15,604 nt of DNA from an uncultured Christensenella sp. (GCA_910586365.1 CAJUGP010000043.1:1-15604); one strand, 5' to 3'. Positions 8,071-13,957 are shown, numbered from the stretch's first letter. A program made the numbers and translations. Notes: generated from the letters alone by a model not told the origin.

Positions 8071-8102
8071 AACCTCTTCCGAAGGGAAGAGGTTTTCTTT
8101 TT
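8071..8102 (+). terminator. Rho-independent terminator of tig-clpP-clpX
   Basis: AACCTCTTCC (8071-8080) and GGAAGAGGTT (8085-8094) form a perfect 10-bp stem with a GAAG tetraloop, followed by TTCTTTTT. It lies 10 bp after the clpX stop. Confidence 0.93.
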
Positions 8103-8128
8103 GCGTCCGCGTAATGTTTCGGGAAAGC

Positions 8129-8157
8129 TTGACAAAGCGCCGCGTTTATGCTACGAT
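8129..8157 (+). promoter_or_regulatory. Sigma-A promoter of the GH43 gene
   Basis: Perfect -35 TTGACA (8129-8134), 17-bp spacer, -10 TACGAT (8152-8157). Transcription would start near 8164, giving a leader of about 50 nt. I saw no clear operator or cre-like palindrome. Confidence 0.8.
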
Positions 8158-8206
8158 AGCTCGGAAAAAAGATACGGCGCGCGGCGCAAAAAACGCCCGT
8201 CCGCCG

Positions 8207-8212
8207 AAGGAG
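8207..8212 (+). promoter_or_regulatory. Ribosome binding site of the GH43 gene
   Basis: AAGGAG, 5 bp before the ATG at 8218. It sets the start at MKLRFAQ; the longer reading frame open from 8101 begins upstream of the promoter and cannot be translated in full from this transcript. Confidence 0.85.
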
Positions 8213-8217
8213 AAAAC

Positions 8218-9132
8218 ATGAAGCTTCGTTTTGCGCAAAACGCGCAGGGGAAGGCGCAGCCCGATCCCTATATTATCAAAGCGGACGACGGATTTTATTA
8301 TCTTTACGTTTCTGGCGTGGAAAACGTGGGGATTTACCGCTCATCTTCGCCCGAAGGGGAGTGGGAGTACCGCGGCGCGGCGTTTGAAGAAGAGGGCTTT
8401 TGCGAATATTGGGCGCCCTGCGTCGTCGAAGAAAACGGCGTCTATTATATGTATTATTCGTCCGTTCCGCAGGGCTGCGACGATATGCACGAGCAGGCGA
8501 TCAAGATTGCGACTTCCGACCGTCCCGACGGCAAATTCGTTTACCGTAAAACGATGATAGAGCCTTTTTCGATCGACGCGCACGTCGTAAAGAGCGGCGG
8601 CGAATATTACATTTTCTATTCGTGCAACGATTACGAGGCGGAGCGCGCGGGAACGTATATCGCCGTCGATAAGATGCTCGATCTGTTCACGGCGGAAGGA
8701 AATCCCGTTCCCGTCGTCCTGCCCACGCTCGACGAAGAGATCTTCCTGCGCGATCGGTTCCGCGTCGGGCAGAATTGGCATACGATCGAGGGCGCGTTCT
8801 ACTTCCGCAAGGGCGACGATCATTATCTCATGTACTCGGGGAATTGCTATCAAAGCCAATATTACTTTATCGGTTACGCGTACGCGCACGGCGCGGAGAA
8901 CGACTTGCGCCGTCTGCAATTCCGTAAGATGCCCGACGAATGCACATATGCGCCGCTGTTGTGCCGTAACCGCGAGGAAACGGGCACGGGGCATAACAGC
9001 GTGCTCGAAGAAAACGGCGTTTATTATATCGTATACCACGGGCGCGACGCAGGCGCGGACGAAAAGACGGAAACGCGCACGGCGCGCATAAAACGGTTTA
9101 CGGCAGAGGGCGGCGTGCTGAAATTATCGTAA
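8218..9132 (+). CDS. Glycoside hydrolase family 43-type protein
   Basis: Likely an arabinofuranosidase or xylosidase acting on short plant-derived oligosaccharides. The 304-residue protein is a single five-bladed beta-propeller. The three GH43 acidic residues are visible: Asp16 in QPDPYII (general base), Asp120 in SIDAHVV (pKa modulator) and Glu191 in TIEGAFYF (general acid). Repeated blade strands such as GFYYLYVS, GVYYMYYS, EYYIFYS and HYLMYSG, and GTGHNSVLEENGVYYIVYHG near 256-275, fit the family. There is no signal peptide, so it should be cytoplasmic and act on imported sugars, and there is no C-terminal beta-sandwich. It is monocistronic, with its own promoter and terminator and no transporter or regulator beside it. 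The exact substrate cannot be read from the sequence. Confidence 0.85.
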   Translation: MKLRFAQNAQGKAQPDPYIIKADDGFYYLYVSGVENVGIYRSSSPEGEWEYRGAAFEEEGFCEYWAPCVVEENGVYYMYYSSVPQGCDDMHEQAIKIATSDRPDGKFVYRKTMIEPFSIDAHVVKSGGEYYIFYSCNDYEAERAGTYIAVDKMLDLFTAEGNPVPVVLPTLDEEIFLRDRFRVGQNWHTIEGAFYFRKGDDHYLMYSGNCYQSQYYFIGYAYAHGAENDLRRLQFRKMPDECTYAPLLCRNREETGTGHNSVLEENGVYYIVYHGRDAGADEKTETRTARIKRFTAEGGVLKLS

Positions 9133-9136
9133 AAGA

Positions 9137-9164
9137 AAAAACCGACGGGAATCCGTCGGTTTTT
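9137..9164. terminator. Bidirectional terminator between GH43 and tpiA
   Basis: AAAAACCGACGG (9137-9148) pairs with CCGTCGGTTTTT (9153-9164) around a GAAT loop. T-runs appear on both strands, so it can serve both convergent genes. Confidence 0.92.
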
Positions 9165-9175
9165 CTATTCCGTGC

Positions 9176-9922
9176 TTATTTGTCGTAATTGACGATTGCG
9201 GCAAAGTCGGGCGCTTTGAGCGACGCGCCGCCGATCAAGCCGCCGTCGATCTCGCTCATCGCCATGAGCTGTTTGCAGTTGCCTGCGTTCATGCTGCCGC
9301 CGTACTGAATACGTACCTTTTCGGCGCACTTGGGGCAGAACGTTTCGGCGAGCTTTTTGCGGATATAGCCGATCGTTTCGTTCGCCTGTTCGGGGGTCGC
9401 CGTCTTGCCCGTGCCGATCGCCCAAACGGGTTCGTATGCAACGACGATTTTAGAAATATCGTCGATTCCTTTCATGCCTTCGACGATCTGTCTGTCGAGC
9501 ACTTCTTCGGTTTTGCCGCCTTCGCGTTCTTCCAAAAGCTCGCCGATGCAGACGATGGGGATAAGTCCCGCGTTGAGCGCGGCAAGCGTGCGCTTGTTCA
9601 CCGTTTCGTCGGTTTCGCCGAAGTATTGGCGGCGTTCGCTGTGCCCGATGATCACGTATTTCACGCCGTATTCTTTGAGCATGGCGGCGGAAATTTCGCC
9701 TGTATACGCGCCTTTGCTCTCAAAATGCACGTTCTGCGCGCCGAGGGCGATATTCGTTCCTTCGAGCGCCTGTGCAACGGCGGGAATATCGATGGCGGGC
9801 ACGCATGCGACGACTTCGCAATTCGCGTCTTTAACGAGCGGAGCGATGGCTTTTACGAGCGAAACGCCTTCGCTTGCGGTGTTGTTCATTTTCCAGTTTC
9901 CTGCAATAATGGGGGTACGCAT
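9176..9922 (-). CDS. tpiA: Triosephosphate isomerase
   Basis: Interconverts dihydroxyacetone phosphate and glyceraldehyde 3-phosphate in glycolysis and gluconeogenesis. The 248-residue TIM barrel has the normal length and all catalytic residues: Asn9 and Lys11 in AGNWKMN, His94 in IIGHSERRQ, and Glu164 in AYEPVWAIGTGK with the flexible loop 6 behind it. Phosphate-binding YGGS is at 207-210. A CPKC pair (196-199) lies in a surface helix region. The ATG follows CAGGAG (minus strand, 9933-9938). The gene has its own good promoter and lies downstream of pgk on the same strand, but is separated from it by about 1.2 kb of repeats and an opposite-strand ORF, so it is now probably transcribed on its own. 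Confidence 0.98.
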   Translation of the reverse strand: MRTPIIAGNWKMNNTASEGVSLVKAIAPLVKDANCEVVACVPAIDIPAVAQALEGTNIALGAQNVHFESKGAYTGEISAAMLKEYGVKYVIIGHSERRQYFGETDETVNKRTLAALNAGLIPIVCIGELLEEREGGKTEEVLDRQIVEGMKGIDDISKIVVAYEPVWAIGTGKTATPEQANETIGYIRKKLAETFCPKCAEKVRIQYGGSMNAGNCKQLMAMSEIDGGLIGGASLKAPDFAAIVNYDK

Positions 9923-9957
9923 TTCAGAATAACTCCTGTATTAAAATTTCTTCCTTT

Positions 9958-9986
9958 ATTATATCATAACCGCGCGGGAATAGCAA
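9958..9986 (-). promoter_or_regulatory. Sigma-A promoter of tpiA
   Basis: Read on the minus strand: -35 TTGCTA (9981-9986), 17-bp spacer, consensus -10 TATAAT (9958-9963). The leader to the ATG at 9922 is about 30 nt. Confidence 0.8.
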
Positions 9987-10040
9987 CGCGCTAAGGGATT
10001 TTTTCGGAAAATATTTTCGTTTTGCCGTTTTGTCGTGTCC

Positions 10041-10065
10041 CGACTGCGTTGTCATGCGACAGTCG
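10041..10065. repeat. Small inverted repeat before the repeat block
   Basis: CGACTG (10041-10046) and CAGTCG (10060-10065) flank a 13-nt loop that contains TTGTCATG, the same word that opens each 69-bp unit downstream. This may be a decayed relative of the repeats. Confidence 0.4.
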
Positions 10066-10088
10066 TTATTGTCGTGCCGAAAGGGTTT

Positions 10089-10157
10089 TGTCATGTCGAC
10101 CGAAGTGGAGACATCTCGATTTTGAAATGGGATTTCTCGACTGCGCTCGAAATGACA
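10089..10157. repeat. Palindromic repeat unit 1 (subtype A)
   Basis: 69 bp, centre CGATTTTGAAATG, right arm beginning GGATTTC. Followed by a 100-bp spacer that differs from the later ones and contains a second truncated TTGCGCTCGAC word. Confidence 0.9.
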
Positions 10158-10257
10158 GTATGGTGTTTGAAATGACACCGTTGCGCTCGACTATATTGTC
10201 GTATGCCCGATTGCGTTGTCGTACGATTGGCTACATTATCGTACCGACTTGCTTTAT

Positions 10258-10326
10258 TGTCATGTCGACCGAAGCGGAGACATCTTGTTTTTGAAGTGAG
10301 ATTTCTCGACTGCGCTCGAAATGACA
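10258..10326. repeat. Palindromic repeat unit 2 (subtype B)
   Basis: 69 bp, centre TGTTTTTGAAGTG, right arm beginning AGATTTC. Followed by a 60-bp spacer repeated after unit 3. Confidence 0.9.
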
Positions 10327-10386
10327 GTATGGTGCTTGACTTGACACCGTTGCGATTGGCTACATTATCGTACCGACGGGCTTTAT

Positions 10387-10455
10387 TGTCATGCCGACCG
10401 AAGCGGAGGCATCTCGGTTTTGAAATGGGATTTCTCGACTGCGCTCGAAATGACA
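10387..10455. repeat. Palindromic repeat unit 3 (subtype A)
   Basis: 69 bp, centre CGGTTTTGAAATG. The left arm carries the GCCGACCG and GGAGGCATC variants, shared with unit 4. Confidence 0.9.
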
Positions 10456-10515
10456 CTATGGTGCTTGACTTGACACCGTTGCGATTGGCTACATTATCGT
10501 ACCGACGGGCTTTAT

Positions 10516-10584
10516 TGTCATGCCGACCGAAGCGGAGGCATCTTGTTTTTGAAGTGAGATTTCTCGACTGCGCTTGAAATGACA
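10516..10584. repeat. Palindromic repeat unit 4 (subtype B)
   Basis: 69 bp, with the left arm of unit 3 and the centre of unit 2. The right arm has one private change (CGCTTGAAATGACA). Confidence 0.9.
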
Positions 10585-10611
10585 GTATGGTATTCATGCG
10601 ATTGTCTATAT

Positions 10612-10680
10612 TGTCATGTCGACCGAAGTGGAGACATCTTGTTTTTGAAGTGAGATTTCTCGACTGCGCTCGAAATGACA
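10612..10680. repeat. Palindromic repeat unit 5 (subtype B)
   Basis: 69 bp, subtype B centre with the left arm of unit 1. Preceded by a shortened 27-bp spacer; right after it the composition drops sharply to AT-rich. Confidence 0.9.
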
Positions 10681-10815
10681 TAAAAAATTTTTCAAATTAT
10701 GTTTATAAATTTCAAAAGGGAAAATTAAAATCTGCCACACAGATACTATAATACTTTTTTTTGGAAAAAAGTTAAAATAATGATAACAACTTTTATTACA
10801 TTTTGGAGAAATATT
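10681..10815 (+). promoter_or_regulatory. AT-rich leader with probable promoter of the small ORF
   Basis: This stretch is far more AT-rich than the rest of the window. A consensus -10 TATAAT (10747-10752) lies 16 bp after TTAAAA (10725-10730), a weak -35. No other gene or repeat was seen in it. Confidence 0.55.
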
Positions 10816-11094
10816 ATGAAAAATTCACCGATTGAAATGCTTTATCACGAATTTCGCGATACGATTGACACGAAGAAAAATAATAAGGAGTATTTTCGAT
10901 TATTGCACGATGCAGCACGTTATAGCGAATATTTAATAAAAACGCTACCGAAAAAACAAAGAAAACAATTTATTAATTATGAGAATTGCTGTGTCGGTAT
11001 AGAAGCGGAAGAGGGACGGCATTGTTTCCGCGAGGGGTTTCTGATGGGAATACGGCTTGCCGCAGAGGTGTTTTTATCGACCGAAGACAAATAA
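10816..11094 (+). CDS. Small hypothetical protein, possibly DUF6809-like
   Basis: Function unknown. The 92-residue product is charged, soluble and predicted mostly helical, with no signal peptide or membrane segment. It has the layout IEMLYHEFRD near the N-terminus, KEYFRLLHDAARYSEYLIKTL in the middle, and FREGFLMGIRLAAEVFL near the C-terminus. This resembles, from memory, the small clostridial DUF6809 proteins that end in a GFxLGxRLxxEV helix; I could not verify it. ATG 10816 is chosen because TGGAG (10803-10807) precedes it; the frame stays open to 10780. Codons are AT-rich (many aaa, tta, aat, ttt), unlike all neighbours, suggesting recent acquisition. It lies opposite to pgk and tpiA, between them, and ends at a shared terminator. 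Confidence 0.7.
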   Translation: MKNSPIEMLYHEFRDTIDTKKNNKEYFRLLHDAARYSEYLIKTLPKKQRKQFINYENCCVGIEAEEGRHCFREGFLMGIRLAAEVFLSTEDK

Positions 11095-11125
11095 AAAAAA
11101 CCTGCGGAAAAACCGCAGGTTTTTT
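11095..11125. terminator. Bidirectional terminator between the small ORF and pgk
   Basis: AAAAAACCTGCGG (11095-11107) pairs with CCGCAGGTTTTTT (11113-11125) around an AAAAA loop. It starts directly after the stop codon of the small ORF and lies 13 bp from the pgk stop on the other strand. Confidence 0.93.
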
Positions 11126-11138
11126 GAGCAAACGTTTT

Positions 11139-12446
11139 TTAATTCTTTTCGTTCAGGCAGGCGATACCGGGAAGAACTTTGCCCTCGAAAAGCTCGAGAG
11201 ACGCGCCGCCGCCCGTGGAAATATGCGTGATCTTATCCGCAAAACCGAGCTGCGCGCAAGCCGCCGCGCTGTCGCCTCCGCCGACGATCGTGGTCGCGCC
11301 CTGTGCGTCGGCAAGCGCCTGCGCCACCGCAACCGTGCCCGCCGCAAGAGTGGGGTTCTCGAACACGCCCATGGGTCCGTTCCAAATAACCGTCTTTGCC
11401 GTTTTGATCTTATCCGCAAAGAGGGCGCGCGTCTTTTCGCCGATGTCGAGTCCCATGCTGTCCGCGGGGATCTCGTGCGAAGGAACGGTGGTCACGTCGA
11501 CGGGCGCGTCGATGGGATCGGGGAAGGATTTTGCGATAACGGTATCGACGGGCAGCAGCAATTCCTTGCCTGCCGCCTTTGCTTTGGCGATCATTTCTTT
11601 GCAGTAGTCGAGTTTCTCTTCGTCAACGAGCGACGTGCCGATATTGCCGCCTTGCGCCTTCAAGAAGGTGTAAGCCATGCCGCCGCCGATAATCAGCGTA
11701 TCGCATTTTTCAAGCAAGTTGGAAATAACGTTGAGCTTGTCGGCAACCTTTGCGCCGCCGAGGATCGCCACGAAGGGGTGGTTGGGGTGTTCGAGCGAAT
11801 CCGCCATAACGGTGAGTTCTTTTTCGATGAGGAAACCGCAAACGGCTTTCTTCACCAAACCGTATTCAACGATCGCCGCCGTGGAAGCGTGCGAACGGTG
11901 CGCCGTGCCGAACGCGTCGTTTACGTAAATATCGCAGTAAGCGGCGAGTTTTTTGCAGAATTCCAAATCCTTTTTCTCTTCTTCCCAGTGGAAACGAAGG
12001 TTTTCGAGCAAAACGCATTCGCCGTCTTTGCAGGCGGCGACTTTCGCCTGTGCGTCGGGTCCGACCACGTCGGCGGCGAACGCCACTTTTCCGCCGAGCA
12101 GCTCGTTGAGACGCGCCGCCACGGGAGCGAGGGTAAGCTTCTTCGGCTCGTCCTTTTTGGCTTTTTCAATGATCGCTTCGGCGGTCGTTTCGCCCTTGTC
12201 GATCTTTTTCTGATCCTTTTTATTGAGTTTTACTTCGGCGGAGAAAATCGAGTGGGGCTTGCCCATGTGCGAGCAGAGAATGACTTTCGCGCCTTTTTCC
12301 ATAAGATACTGAATGGTCGGCAGCGCGCCGTTGATACGGTTTTCGTCGGTGATGACGCCGTTTACGATGGGTACGTTGAAATCGCAGCGTACCAGCACGC
12401 GTTTGCCTTTTAAGCATCTTAAATCTTTTACGGTTTGTTTGTTCAT
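11139..12446 (-). CDS. pgk: Phosphoglycerate kinase with lysine-rich insertion
   Basis: Transfers phosphate from 1,3-bisphosphoglycerate to ADP, an ATP-forming step of glycolysis. The 435-residue protein has RCDFNVP (20-26), Arg37 of the substrate site, SHMGKP (59-64), LLENLRFHWEEE (146-157), GGAKVADK (230-237), the nucleotide-binding WNGPMGVFE (355-363), VGGGDSAAA (388-396) and STGGGASLE (410-418). It is about 35-40 residues longer than the usual 390-400. The excess is in the N-terminal domain, between HMGKP and LTLAPVAARL, roughly residues 66-103, and is rich in Lys and Glu. The ATG follows AAGGAG (minus strand, 12456-12461). Its own promoter diverges from that of rpsL. tpiA follows on the same strand, but only after an interrupting block. 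Confidence 0.98.
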   Translation of the reverse strand: MNKQTVKDLRCLKGKRVLVRCDFNVPIVNGVITDENRINGALPTIQYLMEKGAKVILCSHMGKPHSIFSAEVKLNKKDQKKIDKGETTAEAIIEKAKKDEPKKLTLAPVAARLNELLGGKVAFAADVVGPDAQAKVAACKDGECVLLENLRFHWEEEKKDLEFCKKLAAYCDIYVNDAFGTAHRSHASTAAIVEYGLVKKAVCGFLIEKELTVMADSLEHPNHPFVAILGGAKVADKLNVISNLLEKCDTLIIGGGMAYTFLKAQGGNIGTSLVDEEKLDYCKEMIAKAKAAGKELLLPVDTVIAKSFPDPIDAPVDVTTVPSHEIPADSMGLDIGEKTRALFADKIKTAKTVIWNGPMGVFENPTLAAGTVAVAQALADAQGATTIVGGGDSAAACAQLGFADKITHISTGGGASLELFEGKVLPGIACLNEKN

Positions 12447-12482
12447 AGAGAAAAACTCCTTTCGATATTTTTTACCGAAACT

Positions 12483-12511
12483 ATTTTAATACTTTTGTAA
12501 ATATTTGTCAA
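12483..12511 (-). promoter_or_regulatory. Sigma-A promoter of pgk
   Basis: Read on the minus strand: perfect -35 TTGACA (12506-12511), 17-bp spacer, -10 TAAAAT (12483-12488). The leader to the ATG at 12446 is about 30 nt. Confidence 0.88.
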
Positions 12512-12600
12512 TGGATATCGTGAAAATTCTTTTTTCCGTACCGCCGAAAGGGTAACATAATATTGTATAAGAAAAATTAAAAGAAAATGCGTTAATTTAT

Positions 12601-12629
12601 TTGACAACGCCGTGCGGATTTGTTAAAAT
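12601..12629 (+). promoter_or_regulatory. Sigma-A promoter of the str operon (rpsL-rpsG-fusA)
   Basis: Perfect -35 TTGACA (12601-12606), 17-bp spacer, -10 TAAAAT (12624-12629). An AT-rich stretch just upstream (12568-12600) could act as an UP element. The two divergent promoters are about 90 bp apart. Confidence 0.9.
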
Positions 12630-12635
12630 GGACAA

Positions 12636-12738
12636 GTTGCAAAGGGCGACGCAGTTTTTTGCGTGCTTTTTGCGTAAAATACCGGTTTACCGAGTGCAAA
12701 CTCTGTGAATATTCCGAAATATTACAAGGAGGTAAAAA
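12636..12738 (+). promoter_or_regulatory. rpsL leader with two small hairpins
   Basis: The leader of about 100 nt contains ACGCA/TGCGT (12649-12664) followed by GCTTTTT, a weak attenuator-like shape. AATATT/AATATT around CCGA (12708-12723) lies 2 nt before the AAGGAGG ribosome binding site (12726-12732). Either could tune rpsL expression; no known leader family was recognised. Confidence 0.35.
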
Positions 12739-13113
12739 ATGCCCACTATCAATCAGCTCATTAAGAAAGGCAGAGAAAAGCAGGTGTACAAATCCAAAAC
12801 GCCCATTCTCGACAAGTGCCCGCAGAAACGCGGCGTGTGCCTTTCCGTGACGACGACTTCCCCCAAGAAGCCCAACTCGGCGCTTCGTAAAATCGCAAGG
12901 GTGCGCCTCACCAATAAGCAGGAAGGTACGGTGTACATTCCCGGCGAAGGTCACAACCTGCAAGAGCACAGCTCTGTGCTCATCCGCGGCGGAAGAGTCA
13001 AGGATCTGCCCGGCGTCCGCTACCACGTTATCCGCGGCGCGCTCGATACGGCAGGCGTCGCAAAACGCCGTCAGGCGCGCAGCAAGTACGGCGCAAAACG
13101 TCCTAAATCGTAA
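12739..13113 (+). CDS. rpsL: 30S ribosomal protein S12
   Basis: Core protein of the 30S decoding centre, monitoring codon-anticodon pairing together with 16S rRNA. The 124-residue product has the normal bacterial length with CPQKRGVC (27-34), PKKPNSALRK (42-51), GEGHNLQEHS (69-78) and GGRVKDLPGVRYH (84-96), ending in RQARSKYGAKRPKS. Lys43 and Lys88, the classic streptomycin-resistance positions, are wild type, so no such resistance is expected from this gene. Asp89 in KDLPG is the residue methylthiolated in many bacteria. The start follows a consensus AAGGAGG. It leads the str operon, but the gap to rpsG is unusually long. Confidence 0.99.
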   Translation: MPTINQLIKKGREKQVYKSKTPILDKCPQKRGVCLSVTTTSPKKPNSALRKIARVRLTNKQEGTVYIPGEGHNLQEHSSVLIRGGRVKDLPGVRYHVIRGALDTAGVAKRRQARSKYGAKRPKS

Positions 13114-13406
13114 GGAAGAGCAAGGTTCCTACTTATTTCGGAATATTTTTTCTCGATGAAGTAGGCAGTATCCCCCAAAGGGAGAAGGTTCGCTGCCCCA
13201 AGGGTAAGCGATAGCTGTACTGAAGAATTCAGCAGTTTCTTTGCAAGGGGTGTTTTCAAACAATCCCGAACACGGCGCAAGGAAAACCGCGCTTTTCCGC
13301 CCGCGCACCCAATTTGCGATTTATCGCTTAATAAGGTGTGAATCGGCGCGAAATGCAATCGCGGGCTCTTAAAAATTCGCGCCGAGAGCGGAACGTCCGC
13401 TCGGCT
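13114..13406 (+). other. Structured rpsL-rpsG spacer with many inverted repeats
   Basis: No credible ORF, yet nearly every segment can pair with a neighbour. CCTACTT/AAGTAGG (13128-13134/13159-13165). GCAG/CTGC (13165-13168/13193-13196) enclosing TCCC/GGGA. CCCC/GGGG (13196-13199/13247-13250) enclosing GTAAG/CTTTGC and a CTGAA-GAA-TTCAG hairpin (13220-13232). GTGTT/AACAC (13250-13254/13269-13273). GGAAAA/TTTTCC (13281-13298). TCGGCGCGAA/TTCGCGCCGA (13343-13352/13376-13385). AGCGGA/TCCGCT (13387-13401). It could be a regulatory leader of rpsG-fusA, an undescribed structured RNA, or an inserted dispersed repeat. I recognise no known RNA family. Confidence 0.55.
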
Positions 13407-13446
13407 CACGGAATTTTGTTTCAACGGCTTTGAAACAAAATTCGTG
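13407..13446 (+). promoter_or_regulatory. Long hairpin just upstream of rpsG
   Basis: The arms 13407-13423 and 13431-13446 match over 16 bp with a single bulged G around an ACGGCTT loop. It ends about 15 nt before the AAAGGAG of rpsG. The following AACAAAAAATAATAAAAG is A-rich, not T-rich, so it is not a plus-strand terminator; a translational or processing role is more likely. Confidence 0.6.
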
Positions 13447-13474
13447 AACAAAAAATAATAAAAGGAGTAAAATT

Positions 13475-13945
13475 ATGCCCAGAAGAGGGAATGTTCCCAA
13501 AAGAGACGTTCTTCCCGATCCGATGTACGGCAGCAAAGTCGTCACCAAGCTCATCAATCAGATCATGCTTGACGGCGAAAAAAGCGTCGCGCAGAGAATC
13601 GTTTACGATGCGTTTGCTTTTATGGGAGAAAAGTTAAACATGGACCCGATGGATATTTTCAAGCAGGCGCTTGCGAACGTAACGCCTACCGTCGAGGTTA
13701 AGGCAAGACGTGTTGGCGGTGCAAACTATCAAGTGCCCGTCGAAATTCGTCCCGAACGCCGCCAAACGCTTGCGATCCGCTGGCTCGTTATCAACACGAG
13801 AAAGCGCAGCGAGCGCGAGATGAGCAAAAAACTTGCCGCCGAATTGATGGACGCCTACAACAACACGGGCGGTTCGGTGAAGAAGAAGGAGGACACGCAC
13901 AGAATGGCAGAGGCGAACAAGGCGTTCGCGCACTTCCGTTTCTGA
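13475..13945 (+). CDS. rpsG: 30S ribosomal protein S7
   Basis: Primary 16S rRNA-binding protein that nucleates assembly of the 30S head and lies at the E-site and mRNA exit. The 156-residue protein has the standard length: MPRRGNVPKRDVLPDPMYGS at the N-terminus, LINQIMLDGEKSVAQRIVYDA (26-46), VEVKARRVGGANYQVPVE (73-90), and RKRSEREMSKKLAAELMDAYN, ending in AFAHFRF. S7 is the autoregulator of the str operon in E. coli, where it binds the rpsL-rpsG spacer, so the structured spacer directly upstream is a natural candidate target here. The start follows AAAAGGAG. The gap to fusA is 12 bp, and the fusA ribosome binding site overlaps this stop codon. Confidence 0.99.
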   Translation: MPRRGNVPKRDVLPDPMYGSKVVTKLINQIMLDGEKSVAQRIVYDAFAFMGEKLNMDPMDIFKQALANVTPTVEVKARRVGGANYQVPVEIRPERRQTLAIRWLVINTRKRSEREMSKKLAAELMDAYNNTGGSVKKKEDTHRMAEANKAFAHFRF

Positions 13946-13957
13946 GGTGGATGACCT

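Larger units (their letters stand above)
10089..10680. repeat. Block of five 69-bp palindromic repeats
   Basis: Five units of exactly 69 bp share the ends TGTCAT...ATGACA. Each is an imperfect palindrome: 28-nt arms that match at about 23 of 28 positions around a 13-nt centre. Unit starts are 169, 129, 129 and 96 bp apart. The two 60-bp spacers after units 2 and 3 are identical except for their first base, so a 129-bp module was duplicated in tandem. Because 69, 129 and 96 are multiples of three, the minus strand stays open for 196 codons, a false ORF with recurring FRAQSRN words. The block resembles REP- or MITE-like dispersed intergenic repeats; no transposase is near. Confidence 0.9.

Noticed and set aside
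8101..8217. N-terminal 39-residue extension of the GH43 protein
   Set aside because: It would cover the promoter and begin in the terminator T-run; AAGGAG before 8218 marks the real start.
10089..10680. Possible CRISPR array
   Set aside because: Repeats are 69 bp, spacings are irregular (100, 60, 60, 27 bp), two spacers are nearly identical, and no cas gene is present.
10091..10681. 196-codon minus-strand ORF with repeated FRAQSRN and RCLRFGRHDN words
   Set aside because: It is a translation of the palindromic repeats. The unit and most periods are multiples of three, which keeps the frame open, and there is no ribosome binding site or protein-like sequence outside the repeats.
10986..12413. 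475-codon plus-strand ORF opposite pgk
   Set aside because: It is antisense to the whole of pgk, has no ribosome binding site, and crosses the bidirectional terminator.
12739..13113. Streptomycin-resistance mutation in S12
   Set aside because: Lys43, Lys88 and the surrounding PKKPNS and KDLPG motifs are wild type.
13407..13446. Rho-independent terminator between rpsL and rpsG
   Set aside because: The stem is strong, but the sequence after it is A-rich with no T-tract, and rpsG-fusA have no other promoter that I could find.
13071..13451. 126-codon minus-strand ORF over the rpsL-rpsG spacer
   Set aside because: It has no ribosome binding site, overlaps the rpsL 3' end, and its sequence is explained by the inverted repeats.
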